A DNA stretch of 64,000 nt, from contig NZ_JAPCHX010000001.1 of NCBI RefSeq assembly GCF_026107415.2, forward strand, positions 248,001 through 312,000, written 5' to 3'. This DNA comes from Microbacterium sp. MPKO10 (lineage in GTDB: Bacteria > Actinomycetota > Actinomycetes > Actinomycetales > Microbacteriaceae). Made by a program: the position numbers and the translations under genes. Of this stretch, positions 23,895 to 33,983 are shown in pieces (positions within the stretch are counted from its first letter, which is position 1; each line of letters opens with the position of its first letter). The notes below the pieces were generated by a model. That model worked only from the letters and a program-made list of their open reading frames with translations, had not been told where the DNA came from and did not search any database.

Positions 23895-25784
23895 ATGGGG
23901 AGAATCACACGCGCAGCGAGCGCGACTGCAGTGGGGGCTGCGTTCCTGATGAGCGCAATTCTGACGGGGCCAGCGGCCGTTGCTTCCGAAAGCGTGGCCG
24001 GCTACGTGTCGGGAGCAGGAGACGGCGCAGGTGCGGCGGAGCCAGGTACGAGCGTCGAAGCGCTCGGCCCGGTCGGCTCGGGTGTGGACGACTTCGAGTT
24101 CACTACGCTCAACGCCGACTACACGATCGGACGCGATGACGACGGTGCCAGCACGCTGCACGTGGTCGAGGAGTTCACGGCGGTGTTCCCAGACATCGAC
24201 CAGAATCACGGCATGCGTCGCAGCATCCCCAACACCTACAACGGCCAGCCGTTGCAGCCCGAGCTCATCTCCATCACCGACGAGAACGGCAGTGCGCGGC
24301 CGGCAGAGACGGACTCTGAAGACGACACGTTCCAGATGACGTCGCGCTCGGGCGACTACTTGCACGGACCACAGACGTTCGTGTTCACGTACGAGCTCCA
24401 CAACGTGACATGGACCTTCGACGGCACCGGCGCCGACGAGTTTTACTGGGACGTCAACGGCGTCGACTGGCCGCAGAAGTTCGGCTCCGTCAACGCGACA
24501 CTGCATGTTCCCGCCGATCTCGCGGATGCTCTCACGGGTGAGCAGTCCTGCTATCAGGGCGCGCAGGGCGGCACGGGCTCGTGCTCAATCTCAGCGACGA
24601 CGGATGCTGACGGGTCAGCTGCCGTGACAGCATCCGGGGGCCCGCTCGCACCGTATGAAACGATGACGATCTCCGTCGGATTCGATGCCGGAACCTTCAC
24701 GCTGTACGACACCTCGTTCTTTGCACGCCCCTGGGGGTGGCTGCAGCTGCTGGCGACGCTTGGCGCGCTCATCATGCTGATCCCGGCGATCATCATTCGC
24801 ACGCGCTCGCTCAAGGACTCCCCGGGGCGGCCCACCGTCATCGCCGAGTACGAACCGCCACGGGGCATCGACGCTCTGCAGGCAGCCGTCTTCCTCGGCA
24901 AGAACGACAAGGGCATTCCGGCTGAGGTGCTCGAGCAGGCGGTAAGCGGCAGCATCCGGATTCTCGAGGGCAAGCGCAAGCTCTTCGGCGGTTCCCGGCT
25001 GCAAGCGCAGCTTGTCGACCCGTCGCGGGCCGACGCCGATGGCGTGATGCTGCTGCAGGGGCTCTTCAACGGGCAGCCGCCCGGCGCGGTGTTCGAGTTC
25101 GGCCGCACCGACAAGCGGTTCTCGAAGATGGCGCAGGGCATGCTCGTCTGGGCCAGGTCAGCTCTGAGAGCCCGCGGCCTGTGGCGCACCACACGCCCTG
25201 GCCCGAGCCTGACCACCTTGGCGGGCGGTTTTGTGCTGATGCTCGCATCGATCGGCATGGGTGCGGTGTCCCTGTCGCTGAGCGTGGACGCGGCACTTCC
25301 TGTTCTGCTGTTCTCCACGGCGATTCTCGCCTTTGCCGTGTGTGTTGGGTTCCTGGCGCACAGGCCGCTCTCGCCAGCCGGTGCCGAGTTGCGCGACCAC
25401 CTCGCGGGACTCAAGGAATTCATCGCCTGGGCAGAGGCCGACCGCATCCGGATGCTGCAATCGCCCAGCGGTGCCGAACGCCGCCGCATCGACGTCAACG
25501 ACCCGCGCCAGGTGCTGCATCTCTACGAGAGGCTCTTGCCGTTCGCCGTGATCTTCGGGCAGGAGAAACAGTGGGCCGACCAGCTTGTCGTTCTCTACGG
25601 GTACACGGGTGAGACGTCACCGAGTTGGTACTACGGAGCGGCAGGCTTCAGCGCTGCGGCGTTCTCGAACGGCATCTCCACTCTGTCAACGAGCGCCGTC
25701 AGCGCCTCGTCAAGTACCGGCGGCTCCAGCGGCGGCGGATCCGCCGGTGGAGGAGGCGGGGGTGGCGGCGGCGGAGGCGTGTGA
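23895..25784 (+). CDS. DUF2207 domain membrane protein
   Basis: A 629-residue exported membrane protein. The chosen start gives a signal peptide (MGRITRAASATAVGAAFLMS) and lies seven bases after a TAGACT hexamer, so it is probably leaderless; ATG codons further upstream lack support. The extracytoplasmic DUF2207 domain spans about residues 60-270 (DYTIGRDDDGASTLHVVEEF). A helix near 285-305 is followed by a cytoplasmic part and two more helices near 440-490. The last 21 residues are almost pure Gly with Ser/Ala. Function unknown; DUF2207 proteins are common in Actinobacteria. Confidence 0.82.
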   Translation: MGRITRAASATAVGAAFLMSAILTGPAAVASESVAGYVSGAGDGAGAAEPGTSVEALGPVGSGVDDFEFTTLNADYTIGRDDDGASTLHVVEEFTAVFPDIDQNHGMRRSIPNTYNGQPLQPELISITDENGSARPAETDSEDDTFQMTSRSGDYLHGPQTFVFTYELHNVTWTFDGTGADEFYWDVNGVDWPQKFGSVNATLHVPADLADALTGEQSCYQGAQGGTGSCSISATTDADGSAAVTASGGPLAPYETMTISVGFDAGTFTLYDTSFFARPWGWLQLLATLGALIMLIPAIIIRTRSLKDSPGRPTVIAEYEPPRGIDALQAAVFLGKNDKGIPAEVLEQAVSGSIRILEGKRKLFGGSRLQAQLVDPSRADADGVMLLQGLFNGQPPGAVFEFGRTDKRFSKMAQGMLVWARSALRARGLWRTTRPGPSLTTLAGGFVLMLASIGMGAVSLSLSVDAALPVLLFSTAILAFAVCVGFLAHRPLSPAGAELRDHLAGLKEFIAWAEADRIRMLQSPSGAERRRIDVNDPRQVLHLYERLLPFAVIFGQEKQWADQLVVLYGYTGETSPSWYYGAAGFSAAAFSNGISTLSTSAVSASSSTGGSSGGGSAGGGGGGGGGGGV

Positions 25785-25853
25785 CCTCGGCCGCTCTGGC
25801 CCCTCGCCAGCGTCCTCTCTGCACTTTCGACTGCATCCCCCCGGCCGGAGGTG

Positions 25854-25887
25854 ATATTCTGTGGTCAGACCATAGTGGTCTGACCAC
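25854..25887 (+). promoter_or_regulatory. lldR operator: LldR-type double operator and promoter
   Basis: A perfect 12-bp inverted repeat, GTGGTCAGACCA (25861-25872) and TGGTCTGACCAC (25876-25887), surrounds TAG. Each half itself contains a TGGTNNNACCA box typical of LldR/FadR-type GntR proteins, so two dimers could bind 14 bases apart. TATTCT (25854-25859) is a likely -10 box, which puts the operator over the transcription start. Confidence 0.82.
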
Positions 25888-25909
25888 ATGATCGTGACGA
25901 GGAGGCCCC

Positions 25910-26671
25910 GTGGCTGATGACCAGCGCGCTTGGCAGACGGTGCTCGCACACGTGGAGTCAGCGCTGCTTGACGGCAGCCTCGTGCCCGGCGACCGGCTCC
26001 CCGGGGAGCGCGCCCTGGCCGCAGAACTCGGTGTCGGGCGCTCCAGCGTCCGTGAGGCGCTGCGCGTGCTCGAGGTGCTGGGGCTCATCCGCACAGCCAC
26101 GGGATCAGGCCCCACCGCCGGCGCGATCATCGTGGCGACACCGCGCGGCGGCATGTCAGCCCTGCTGCGCCTGCAGGTCGCAGCGAAAGGCTTCGCCCTC
26201 GCCGACATCGTCTCGACCCGGCTCGTTCTCGAGAGTTCGGTCGCCGAGGATCTGGCGCGCCAACAGCATCCGGATCTCGCCGATGCCCATGCGATGCTCG
26301 CCGCCATGAACGCCGACGACCTCGCGCCTGCCGAGTTTCTCGCGCTCGATGCCCGCTTCCACCTCGCTCTCGCGGAAGCCTCGGGTAACGCCGTCGTCGC
26401 CGCCACAATGGCCGGATTACGCGACGCCATCGAGGCGTACGTGCGCGAGGGCAGCGAGCACATCGCGGACTGGCCAGCCACCGTCGATCGGCTCCGCAGC
26501 GAGCACGGGGGAGTCGTCGCCGCGATCACAGCGCACGACCCGGATGCTGCGCGCACACGCATCCGCGACCACATCACCGGCTATTACGCGCAGATTTCCG
26601 GCGACGCCGCGCACGGCCCGCCCCGGATCACCGGCGCCTCGGCCCGCCCCACGGATGCCGGGGAACCCTGA
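25910..26671 (+). CDS. lldR: LldR-type GntR (FCD) regulator of lactate utilisation
   Basis: A 253-residue repressor with an N-terminal winged helix (residues 5-75; [40 protein letters not shown]) and a C-terminal FCD domain ([18 protein letters not shown] near 145, [18 protein letters not shown] near 190-207). Starts at a GTG with GAGGAGG upstream. A perfect TGGTNNNACCA double operator lies over its promoter and lldD follows by 74 bases, so L-lactate is the likely inducer. The C-terminal tail is Pro/Gly-rich. Confidence 0.88.
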   Translation: MADDQRAWQTVLAHVESALLDGSLVPGDRLPGERALAAELGVGRSSVREALRVLEVLGLIRTATGSGPTAGAIIVATPRGGMSALLRLQVAAKGFALADIVSTRLVLESSVAEDLARQQHPDLADAHAMLAAMNADDLAPAEFLALDARFHLALAEASGNAVVAATMAGLRDAIEAYVREGSEHIADWPATVDRLRSEHGGVVAAITAHDPDAARTRIRDHITGYYAQISGDAAHGPPRITGASARPTDAGEP

Positions 26672-26745
26672 CAACCCCGGCCCGACACACCCGCAGCCGC
26701 CACACACAGACCTCTCATCACCGCCACGTCGAAAGGACGCTTCAC

Positions 26746-28005
26746 ATGGTCACTCGCCAGCTTCCGAAGCCCGCCGAGATCTTCGAGCTCATGCAGTTCA
26801 AGAAGCCCGAGCTCAACGGCAAGAAGCGTCGGCTCGACGCCGCGCTCACCATCGCCGATCTGCGGACCATCGCCAAACGGCGCACGCCCGCGGCGGCATT
26901 CGACTACACCGACGGCGCTGCCGAAGGCGAGCTCTCCCTTGCGCGGGCACGCCAAGCGTTCAAGGACGTCGAGTTCCACCCCGACGTGCTCCGCCCGGCA
27001 ACGAGCGTCGACACCAGCACAACCGTCCTGGGCGGGCCGAGCGCCCTGCCGTTCGGTATCGCGCCCACCGGCTTCACGCGACTCATGCAGACCGAGGGTG
27101 AGACCGCGGGAGCCGGCGCCGCCGCCGCGGCGGGCATTCCGTTCACGCTCTCGACGCTCGGCACAACATCGATCGAAGACGTCAAGGCCACCAATCCGGA
27201 CGGTCGCAACTGGTTTCAGCTGTACGTCATGCGCGACCGCGAGGTCTCCTATGAGCTGACGCGTCGCGCGGCAGCATCCGGATTCGACACCCTCTTCTTC
27301 ACGGTCGACACGCCTGTCGCCGGGGCTCGGCTGCGCGATAAGCGCAACGGATTCTCGATTCCGCCGCAGCTCACGCCCAAGACGATTCTCAACGCGATTC
27401 CGCGCCCGTGGTGGTGGATCGACTTCCTCACCACGCCGAAGCTCGAGTTCGCCTCGCTGTCATCGACGGGCGGCACGGTGGGCGAGCTGCTTGACGCCGC
27501 CATGGATCCCACGATCAGCTACGACGACCTCGAGGTGATCCGCGGCATGTGGCCGGGGAAGATCGTGATCAAGGGCGTGCAGAACATTGAGGATGCCGCC
27601 AAGCTCGTCGATCTCGGCGTCGACGGCATCGTGCTCTCGAACCACGGCGGCCGGCAGCTCGATCGCGCGCCGATCCCCTTCCACCTGCTGCCGCACGTGC
27701 GGCGCGAGCTGGGCGCCGACGCCACGATCATGGTCGACACGGGGATCATGAACGGGGCCGACATTGTCGCATCGGTGGCACTGGGCGCCGACTTCACACT
27801 CATCGGCCGCGCGTACCTGTACGGGCTCATGGCCGGAGGGCGCGAGGGCGTCGACCGCACCATTGCGATTTTGAGCGATGAGATCGTCCGCACGATGAAG
27901 CTGCTGGGCGTCTCGTCACTCGGCGAGCTGGAGCCACGTCATGTCACGCAGCTGGCCCGGCTGACGCCGGTGACACGGGATGCTGTGGAGCCGACGCGCG
28001 CCTGA
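26746..28005 (+). CDS. lldD: FMN-dependent L-lactate dehydrogenase
   Basis: A 419-residue member of the alpha-hydroxy-acid oxidase family that oxidises L-lactate to pyruvate and passes electrons to the quinone pool at the membrane. FMN and active-site elements are visible: [13 protein letters not shown] near residue 50, [11 protein letters not shown] near 102, WFQLYVMRD near 150, and the catalytic His/Arg in [14 protein letters not shown] near 292-305. A GAAAGGA ribosome site precedes the ATG. Directly downstream of an LldR-type repressor and its operator. A mycofactocin-linked or other hydroxy-acid substrate is possible but less likely. Confidence 0.9.
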   Translation: MVTRQLPKPAEIFELMQFKKPELNGKKRRLDAALTIADLRTIAKRRTPAAAFDYTDGAAEGELSLARARQAFKDVEFHPDVLRPATSVDTSTTVLGGPSALPFGIAPTGFTRLMQTEGETAGAGAAAAAGIPFTLSTLGTTSIEDVKATNPDGRNWFQLYVMRDREVSYELTRRAAASGFDTLFFTVDTPVAGARLRDKRNGFSIPPQLTPKTILNAIPRPWWWIDFLTTPKLEFASLSSTGGTVGELLDAAMDPTISYDDLEVIRGMWPGKIVIKGVQNIEDAAKLVDLGVDGIVLSNHGGRQLDRAPIPFHLLPHVRRELGADATIMVDTGIMNGADIVASVALGADFTLIGRAYLYGLMAGGREGVDRTIAILSDEIVRTMKLLGVSSLGELEPRHVTQLARLTPVTRDAVEPTRA

Positions 28006-28110
28006 CGACTCCGCTTTGCGGCGCGAGGCATGCGCACCACGTGCCGCCAGAATCTCCGACATGGCGCGCGGACCCTCCCCGGGCGCACGTCACCGCTGTA
28101 TGGTCACATC

Positions 28111-28644
28111 ATGATCACCCTGCGGCCGTGGAAGCTCTCTGACGCCTCCGCGCTGCGCGAATGCATTGCGACCTCGCCCGATCTGATCCGTCAGGTGGGG
28201 ACCGCCGACGTGTCGACGGTTGAGGCCTGTCGGGCGTTCATTCGCGATGCGCTCCCCGCCGAAGCATCGACGGTGAACGTCGCCATCTGCCGTGACGAGG
28301 TGCCTGTCGGCAATGTCGGGATCAGCAACATCGAGTATCGGCATGGCACCGGCTGGACGTACTACTGGCTCGCGACGACGGCACGCGGACAGGGTCTTGC
28401 CACGCGCGCCCTCGCCTCGCTCGCACAGTGGGCATTCGCCGAGCAGAGCATCCACCGCCTTGAGCTGGGGCATCGCGTCGAGAACACACCATCGTGCCGC
28501 GTCGCGTCGCGTGCCGGCTTCCTGCCCGAGGGCATCCAGCGCGAGAAGCTCCGGTACGGCACCGAGCGCTTCGACGTCGAGACGCATGCGCGACTCGCAA
28601 CGGATGCTGTTCCAAAGCTCGACCCGCTGACACTGGAACTGTAG
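28111..28644 (+). CDS. GNAT family N-acetyltransferase (RimJ/RimL-like)
   Basis: A 177-residue acetyltransferase. The acetyl-CoA site is ATTARGQGLATRAL near residues 90-103; GNVGISNIEYR near 68-78 and NTPSCRVASRAGFLPEG near 126-142 complete the fold. The start is seven bases after a TATGGT hexamer (28099-28104) with no ribosome site, so leaderless expression is likely. The last 15 codons and the following 3' sequence are duplicated 142 bases downstream at 28742, still ending in TAG, which suggests a lost tandem paralogue. Its substrate may be a protein N-terminus or an amino-sugar. Confidence 0.86.
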   Translation: MITLRPWKLSDASALRECIATSPDLIRQVGTADVSTVEACRAFIRDALPAEASTVNVAICRDEVPVGNVGISNIEYRHGTGWTYYWLATTARGQGLATRALASLAQWAFAEQSIHRLELGHRVENTPSCRVASRAGFLPEGIQREKLRYGTERFDVETHARLATDAVPKLDPLTLEL

Positions 28645-28705
28645 CGAGCCACCACTGCCGAACGTCGCTGCCTGCTCTGCTCTGCCTTGCCTTGACTTGC
28701 TCTGC

Positions 28706-28735
28706 CTTGGCTTGGCTTGGCTTGGCTTGGCTTGG
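28706..28735. repeat. CTTGG pentanucleotide microsatellite
   Basis: Six exact tandem copies of CTTGG, flanked by imperfect CTTGC/CTTGA/CTCTG units from about 28671 to 28740. It sits downstream of the acetyltransferase stop and immediately before the duplicated gene tail, so it may mark a slippage or recombination junction. Confidence 0.9.
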
Positions 28736-28741
28736 CTTGCG

Positions 28742-28830
28742 ACGGATGCTGTTCCAAAGCTCGACCCGCTGACGCTCGACCTGTAGCGAGGCCACCTCCG
28801 TAGAACGCAGCTGCCTGCCCGCCCTGCTTT
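28742..28830 (+). pseudogene. Duplicated 3' end of acetyltransferase gene
   Basis: Bases from 28742 repeat those from 28600, including the codons for DAVPKLDPLT, an altered LDL ending (LEL in copy 1) and a TAG stop, and similarity continues about 45 bases past the stop. Changes before the final codon are synonymous or conservative, implying that both tails once ended genes under coding constraint. It is best read as the remnant of a tandem paralogue. Confidence 0.65.
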
Positions 28831-28984
28831 GGTGCACACAGCATCCTCTACCAACGCACTGCCAGCTTTGGCGCGCGGTAGCCTCCCCGTCAACGCACCG
28901 CCTGCCTTGGCGCGCGGTAGCCTCTTCCACCAACGCTCTGGCGGCCCTGCCTTGGTGCAGACAGCATCCTCCGTCAACGCCCAG
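28828..28984. repeat. Four imperfect 39-45-bp direct repeats
   Basis: Units start at about 28828, 28867, 28906 and 28951. Each begins (T/C)TTGG(T/C)GC, contains an AGCATCC or TAGCCTC core, and ends (G/C)(T/C)CAACGC or CCAACGC. Units 1 and 4 resemble each other (AGCATCCTC), as do 2 and 3 (GCGCGGTAGCCTC). The units are contiguous, so this is not a CRISPR array. Confidence 0.7.
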
Positions 28985-29010
28985 CCGCGCCGCCATCTGC
29001 ACAAACTTCC

Positions 29011-29097
29011 GTGCAGTCATTCGGAAATCTCACTCCCAGACCCGGCGTGTCGCATCCAAACTGCGGCGTGTCGCTCGAAATTTCCGAATCTCTGCAC
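29011..29097. repeat. ATTCGGA-bounded inverted-repeat element, copy A
   Basis: Outer arms GTGCAGTCATTCGGAAAT (29011-29028) and ATTTCCGAATCTCTGCAC (29080-29097) pair at 16 of 18 positions. Two direct copies of CGGCGTGTCGC (29043-29053 and 29064-29074) lie in the loop. A degenerate further unit follows to about 29180. A related element is at 46735-46805. Confidence 0.7.
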
Positions 29098-29199
29098 ATC
29101 ACTGTCGCTGCATTCGGAGTCGGTCGTCGCAATACGGCGTGCCACGGCCTCCGGCGCGGCGTGTCGCCCACCGTCTCCGGGCCCCTGCACACCTGCGAA

Positions 29200-29227
29200 T
29201 ATGAGAGGTCTCTCATACGAATCTCAC
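29200..29227. promoter_or_regulatory. Palindrome plus TCTCAT-N5-TCTCAC response-regulator site
   Basis: TATGAGAG-GT-CTCTCATA (29200-29217) is a perfect palindrome overlapping the 17-mer TCTCATACGAATCTCAC (29211-29227), a direct repeat with an 11-bp period. A 17-mer with the same layout precedes the DUF4956 gene at 31651. OmpR-type regulators bind such direct repeats, so the regulator encoded in this operon is the likely partner. Confidence 0.6.
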
Positions 29228-29260
29228 CGCCCAAGCGCTTCCGTCAGCCACACTTGAGTC

Positions 29261-30955
<1,695 letters not shown>

Positions 30956-30959
<4 letters not shown>

Positions 30960-31618
30960 AACGAATCCTCATCGCCGAAGACGAAGAGCGTATCTCGTCG
31001 TTCATCCAAAAGGGTCTGCGGGCCAATGGGTTCCGGTCGGAGACCGTCACCGACGGACATTCGGCCGTGGAGTTCGCACGGTCGGGCGATTTCGATCTGA
31101 TGATCCTCGACATTGGGCTTCCCGGACTCGACGGCTTCAGTGTTCTGCGCCGAGTTCGCGCCGATCGCAACGAGATGCCGATCATCATCCTGACCGCACG
31201 CGACGCGATCGAAGACACGGTCGCCGGCCTCTCCGGTGGCGCTGACGACTATATGCGCAAGCCATTCTCATTCGACGAGCTCCTCGCCCGCGTTCGCCTC
31301 CGACTGCGCTCTGAGTCGGCGGGCGAGGCGACGATCCTCAAGTCCGGCGACGTCTCCCTCGATCTGCGCACCAGGCGAGCGCTCGTCCGCGACGAGACCA
31401 TCGAGCTCACCACCCGCGAGTACGCACTGCTCGAGATGTTCATGCGGCATCCAGACGAAGTGCTCAGCCGCCAGCAGCTGCTCAGCCAGGTGTGGGGATT
31501 CGACTTCGACCCTGGCTCCAACGTCGTCGACGTGTACGTCAGGTATCTGCGTTCCAAGCTCGGAACCGACCGCATCGAGACGGTGCGCGGGGCGGGTTAC
31601 CGCCTGCTCACCCACTGA
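30956..31618 (+). CDS. Response regulator, OmpR/PhoB family
   Basis: A 220-residue regulator starting at a GTG that overlaps the kinase stop. The receiver domain has the acidic pair at residues 8-9 (AEDEE), phosphoacceptor Asp52 in LMILDIGLPGLDG, Thr80 and Lys102. A winged-helix DNA-binding domain spans about 125-220 (TIELTTREYALLEMFMRHPD, VDVYVRYLRSKL). OmpR-type proteins bind direct repeats with 10-11-bp spacing; TCTCAT-N5-KCTCAC repeats of that kind precede its own operon and the DUF4956 operon 107 bases downstream. Confidence 0.93.
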
Positions 31619-31650
31619 GATCCCGCGGCGAAACCGCCACATGTGATTTC

Positions 31651-31667
31651 TCTCATCTTCAGCTCAC
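31651..31667 (+). promoter_or_regulatory. TCTCAT-N5-GCTCAC site before DUF4956 gene
   Basis: TCTCATCTTCAGCTCAC shares the two 6-base boxes and 5-base spacing of the site at 29211-29227 upstream of the kinase operon. It lies about 60 bases upstream of the DUF4956 start, so it links the two-component system to the polyphosphate-polymerase-domain genes. Confidence 0.6.
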
Positions 31668-31724
31668 GCCTCCCTTACTCCGGCATCAGAGGCTGGAAGA
31701 CAACACATCATCAGGGAGAAGAAC

Positions 31725-32621
31725 ATGTCACTTGCCATCGCGATCACCACCGATCTCGTCGCCATCACGCTTCTGGCCTACGTGCTGTACTTCCGGCGCC
31801 ACCGCCGTCGCGACCTTATGCTCTCGTACATCGCGCTGAACGTCGGCGTCGTCGCCGTCACGATTGCGCTGAGTTCGGTCGAGGTCGGCATTGGGCTCGG
31901 CATTGGGCTATTCGGCATCCTCTCGATCATTCGTCTGCGCAGCGATCAAATCACGCAGCAGGAGATCGCGTACTACTTCGTTTCGCTTGCCCTGGGCCTT
32001 CTTGCCGGGCTGCAGCCGTCGCCGCTCTGGGTGACGCCGGCGCTCTCTGCGCTGATGCTGCTCGTCATGCTTGTCGTTGACAGCCCGCGAGTGGCACCGA
32101 GCACGCGCAGGCACACGCTCACCCTCGACCGGGCGTTCACAAGCGAGGCGGCCCTGACGGCCCACCTCGAGCAGCTGCTCGATGCCCGCGTGACGCGCGT
32201 CGAACTGCTCGACGTCGATATGGTGCGCGACACCACGCTCGTCGACGTGCGCTACAGCGACAGAACCGCACAGGTCGGCACGGCCGCTGACGCCCCGCGC
32301 ATAACAGCGGGCTCGACGATGTTTCACGCAACTGAGCGCAGCACGGACGGAACGCCCACACAAGGACGTTTCGCCGGATTCCGTCCTGTTCTCGGCATTC
32401 TGTCCTTGTTCCGGAACACCGAATCGTCGGGCACCCGCGACCGCGCGCCGGTCGGCGTCGCCCCTCGGCAGCACGTGACCGAAGCCGCTGTTTCGCAGCA
32501 CAGCCAGCCACTCCCGCACGACGGTGCCGCGGCGCACGCGAACGAGGCCGCCGTGCCAGCATCCGCCGAATTCACCAGCCACGCGGATGCTGTCAGCGAC
32601 CGCGAACCGGTGACACGATGA
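31725..32621 (+). CDS. DUF4956 domain membrane protein
   Basis: A 298-residue protein with four to five hydrophobic helices in the first 125 residues, including the family hallmark GLFGILSIIRLRS followed by QITQQEIAYYFVSLALGLLA (residues 60-98). A cytoplasmic region follows, ending in a variable Ala/His-rich tail. AGGGAG precedes the ATG by seven bases. It overlaps the next gene by four bases (ATGA). DUF4956 genes are often paired with polyphosphate-polymerase-domain (VTC-like) genes, and the two products may form a membrane complex. Biochemical function is not established. Confidence 0.88.
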   Translation: MSLAIAITTDLVAITLLAYVLYFRRHRRRDLMLSYIALNVGVVAVTIALSSVEVGIGLGIGLFGILSIIRLRSDQITQQEIAYYFVSLALGLLAGLQPSPLWVTPALSALMLLVMLVVDSPRVAPSTRRHTLTLDRAFTSEAALTAHLEQLLDARVTRVELLDVDMVRDTTLVDVRYSDRTAQVGTAADAPRITAGSTMFHATERSTDGTPTQGRFAGFRPVLGILSLFRNTESSGTRDRAPVGVAPRQHVTEAAVSQHSQPLPHDGAAAHANEAAVPASAEFTSHADAVSDREPVTR

Positions 32622-33430
32622 GCGCGACAGCAGTCACCGCCGATCGGCGCCGCACGCGGCCCGCCGACAGCGCAACCCCGCTGCTCGATCACCTCGACGA
32701 GCTTGAACCGATCTCACTCGAGCAGCTCAACGCGCAGGCACGGCTCATGACCCGTGTCGACCGTAAGTACTTCGTTTCTCGCGCGACTCTCGCCGACCTG
32801 CTCCGGCGGATGCCGGGAGAGTTCCGCGTTCTCGAGATCGATCACACACGACTGTTCCGCTACAGCACCGTCTACTTCGATTCCCCCGAGTTCCGGTTCT
32901 TCCGTCAGCACGCGCAGGGCCGCCGCCACCGGTACAAGGTGCGCACACGCACGTACTGCGAGTCCGGCGACTGCATGCTCGAGGTGAAGTCGAAGGGCTA
33001 CCGCGGGCAGACCGTCAAGGAGCGCATTGACCACGACCCCAACGCTCCTGCTGAGCTGACCTCGGCCGACCGCGCGTTCATCGAGAGAATCATCGGCGAG
33101 GATGCTGCACAGCTGCGTCCCGTCCTCGAGACGGTATACCACCGGGCAACGCTGTGCCACGACGATCAGCGGGTCACTCTCGACCTCGACCTGGAGTGCC
33201 TCGCAGACGGCGAGATGCACGCCGGGCCGCACGACGTCCTTGTCGAGACGAAGTCTCCCGCGGGTGCGGGACCGCTCGACCGGATGCTGCTGACCGCGGG
33301 TGTGCGCCCGCACTCCGTGAGCAAGTACTGTGTCGCTGCGTCGCTCCTCTATCCGCACCTGCCCAGCAATGCCTGGCGCCGCACACTGCGTCGCTACTTC
33401 GCGGCGCCCTCGTGCGCAGCGAGCAGCTGA
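32618..33430 (+). CDS. Polyphosphate polymerase (VTC/TTM) domain protein
   Basis: A 270-residue protein with the triphosphate-tunnel fold of the VTC domain. Tunnel residues are visible: Lys50 in VDRKYFVS, Arg in LFRYSTVYFDS, the basic strand RYKVRTRTY near 103-112, Glu/Lys in LEVKSKGYRG near 121-130, VKERI near 134, TLDLDLE near 190, and VLVETKS and SVSKYCVA near the C-terminus. In yeast Vtc4 this fold makes polyphosphate from ATP using divalent metal ions. It is coupled to the DUF4956 gene, suggesting a membrane-associated polymer-forming complex. Its end overlaps the convergent MarR gene by 37 bases. Confidence 0.88.
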   Translation: MSATAVTADRRRTRPADSATPLLDHLDELEPISLEQLNAQARLMTRVDRKYFVSRATLADLLRRMPGEFRVLEIDHTRLFRYSTVYFDSPEFRFFRQHAQGRRHRYKVRTRTYCESGDCMLEVKSKGYRGQTVKERIDHDPNAPAELTSADRAFIERIIGEDAAQLRPVLETVYHRATLCHDDQRVTLDLDLECLADGEMHAGPHDVLVETKSPAGAGPLDRMLLTAGVRPHSVSKYCVAASLLYPHLPSNAWRRTLRRYFAAPSCAASS

Positions 33431-33909
33431 CTCAGGATGCTGGAGAGCGACGCGCGCTGCGACGAGCTGAGGCTCTGCAGCATCCGCTCTTCGTTGGCGA
33501 CGTGATCGACCAGAGCTGCGTCCACGACGGCGCGCCCTTCGCGTGTGAGCTCGACTCGGATTGACCGCCGGTTTTCCGGATCGACCTCTCGCGTGACGTA
33601 GCCCTTGGCGACGAGGCGATCGAGCCGGTTCGTGATCGCGCCCGATGTCACCATCGTCTGCGCGGTCAGCTGGCCCGCGGTGAGCCCGTCACCGTGCGGA
33701 TCGGCGCGCACGAGCGTTGCGAGAATGTCGAACTCTCCGCGCAGAAGGTTGTGTCTGTCGAACACCTGCCGCATTTGTGCATCATGCTCGCGCTCCAGGC
33801 GCGATATGCGCCCGATGATCCCCATGGCGCTCACATCGAGACCGGGTTTCACTGCATTCCACTGGGCAATGATCGTGTCGACGCTGTCCACTCTTTTCAC
33901 ACCCTTCAA
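33394..33909 (-). CDS. MarR family regulator
   Basis: A 171-residue regulator with a winged helix-turn-helix around residues 50-120 (LLRGEFDILATLVRA, TAQTMVTSGAITNRLDRLVA and the wing VDPENRRSIRVELTREG). Divergent from an EamA exporter. The gap holds two copies of an 18-bp motif with an ACGT core, so it likely controls that exporter and itself. Its 3' end overlaps that of the VTC-domain gene. The start could be the first ATG or a GTG shortly after. Confidence 0.87.
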   Translation of the reverse strand: MKGVKRVDSVDTIIAQWNAVKPGLDVSAMGIIGRISRLEREHDAQMRQVFDRHNLLRGEFDILATLVRADPHGDGLTAGQLTAQTMVTSGAITNRLDRLVAKGYVTREVDPENRRSIRVELTREGRAVVDAALVDHVANEERMLQSLSSSQRASLSSILSQLLAAHEGAAK

Positions 33910-33913
33910 CGCT

Positions 33914-33931
33914 CAACTGTTTGACGTCGAG
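33914..33931. promoter_or_regulatory. MarR operator copy 1
   Basis: CAACTGTTTGACGTCGAG matches CAAGTGTTTAACGTTAAG (33959-33976) at 13 of 18 positions, 45 bases apart. Each has a palindromic TTRACGTYRA core. They lie between the divergent MarR and EamA genes. Confidence 0.6.
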
Positions 33932-33958
33932 TCTAGTGCGCGTTACTCTCTTATCGTT

Positions 33959-33976
33959 CAAGTGTTTAACGTTAAG
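33959..33976. promoter_or_regulatory. MarR operator copy 2
   Basis: CAAGTGTTTAACGTTAAG contains the perfect palindrome TTAACGTTAA and ends seven bases before the EamA start codon, overlapping its ribosome-binding region. It is related to the site at 33914-33931. Confidence 0.6.
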
Positions 33977-33983
33977 AGAAAAG

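Larger units (their letters stand above)
28645..29199. other. 555-bp repeat-rich non-coding stretch
   Basis: No convincing gene is present. The stretch contains, in order, a CTTGG pentanucleotide microsatellite, a second copy of the acetyltransferase 3' end, four imperfect 39-45-bp direct repeats, and an ATTCGGA-bounded inverted-repeat element. Open frames through it are repetitive and lack ribosome sites. Confidence 0.7.

Noticed and set aside
23679-24506. Upstream extension of the pseudouridine synthase frame
   Set aside because: It would overlap the DUF2207 gene on the other strand by about 600 bases; the GTG at 23678 gives the normal family N-terminus.
28828-28984. CRISPR array
   Set aside because: Units are contiguous, imperfect and without unique spacers; no cas genes are nearby.
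28829-29257. 142-codon plus-strand frame through the repeat stretch
   Set aside because: It is made of the direct repeats and the inverted-repeat element; no ribosome site and no domain.
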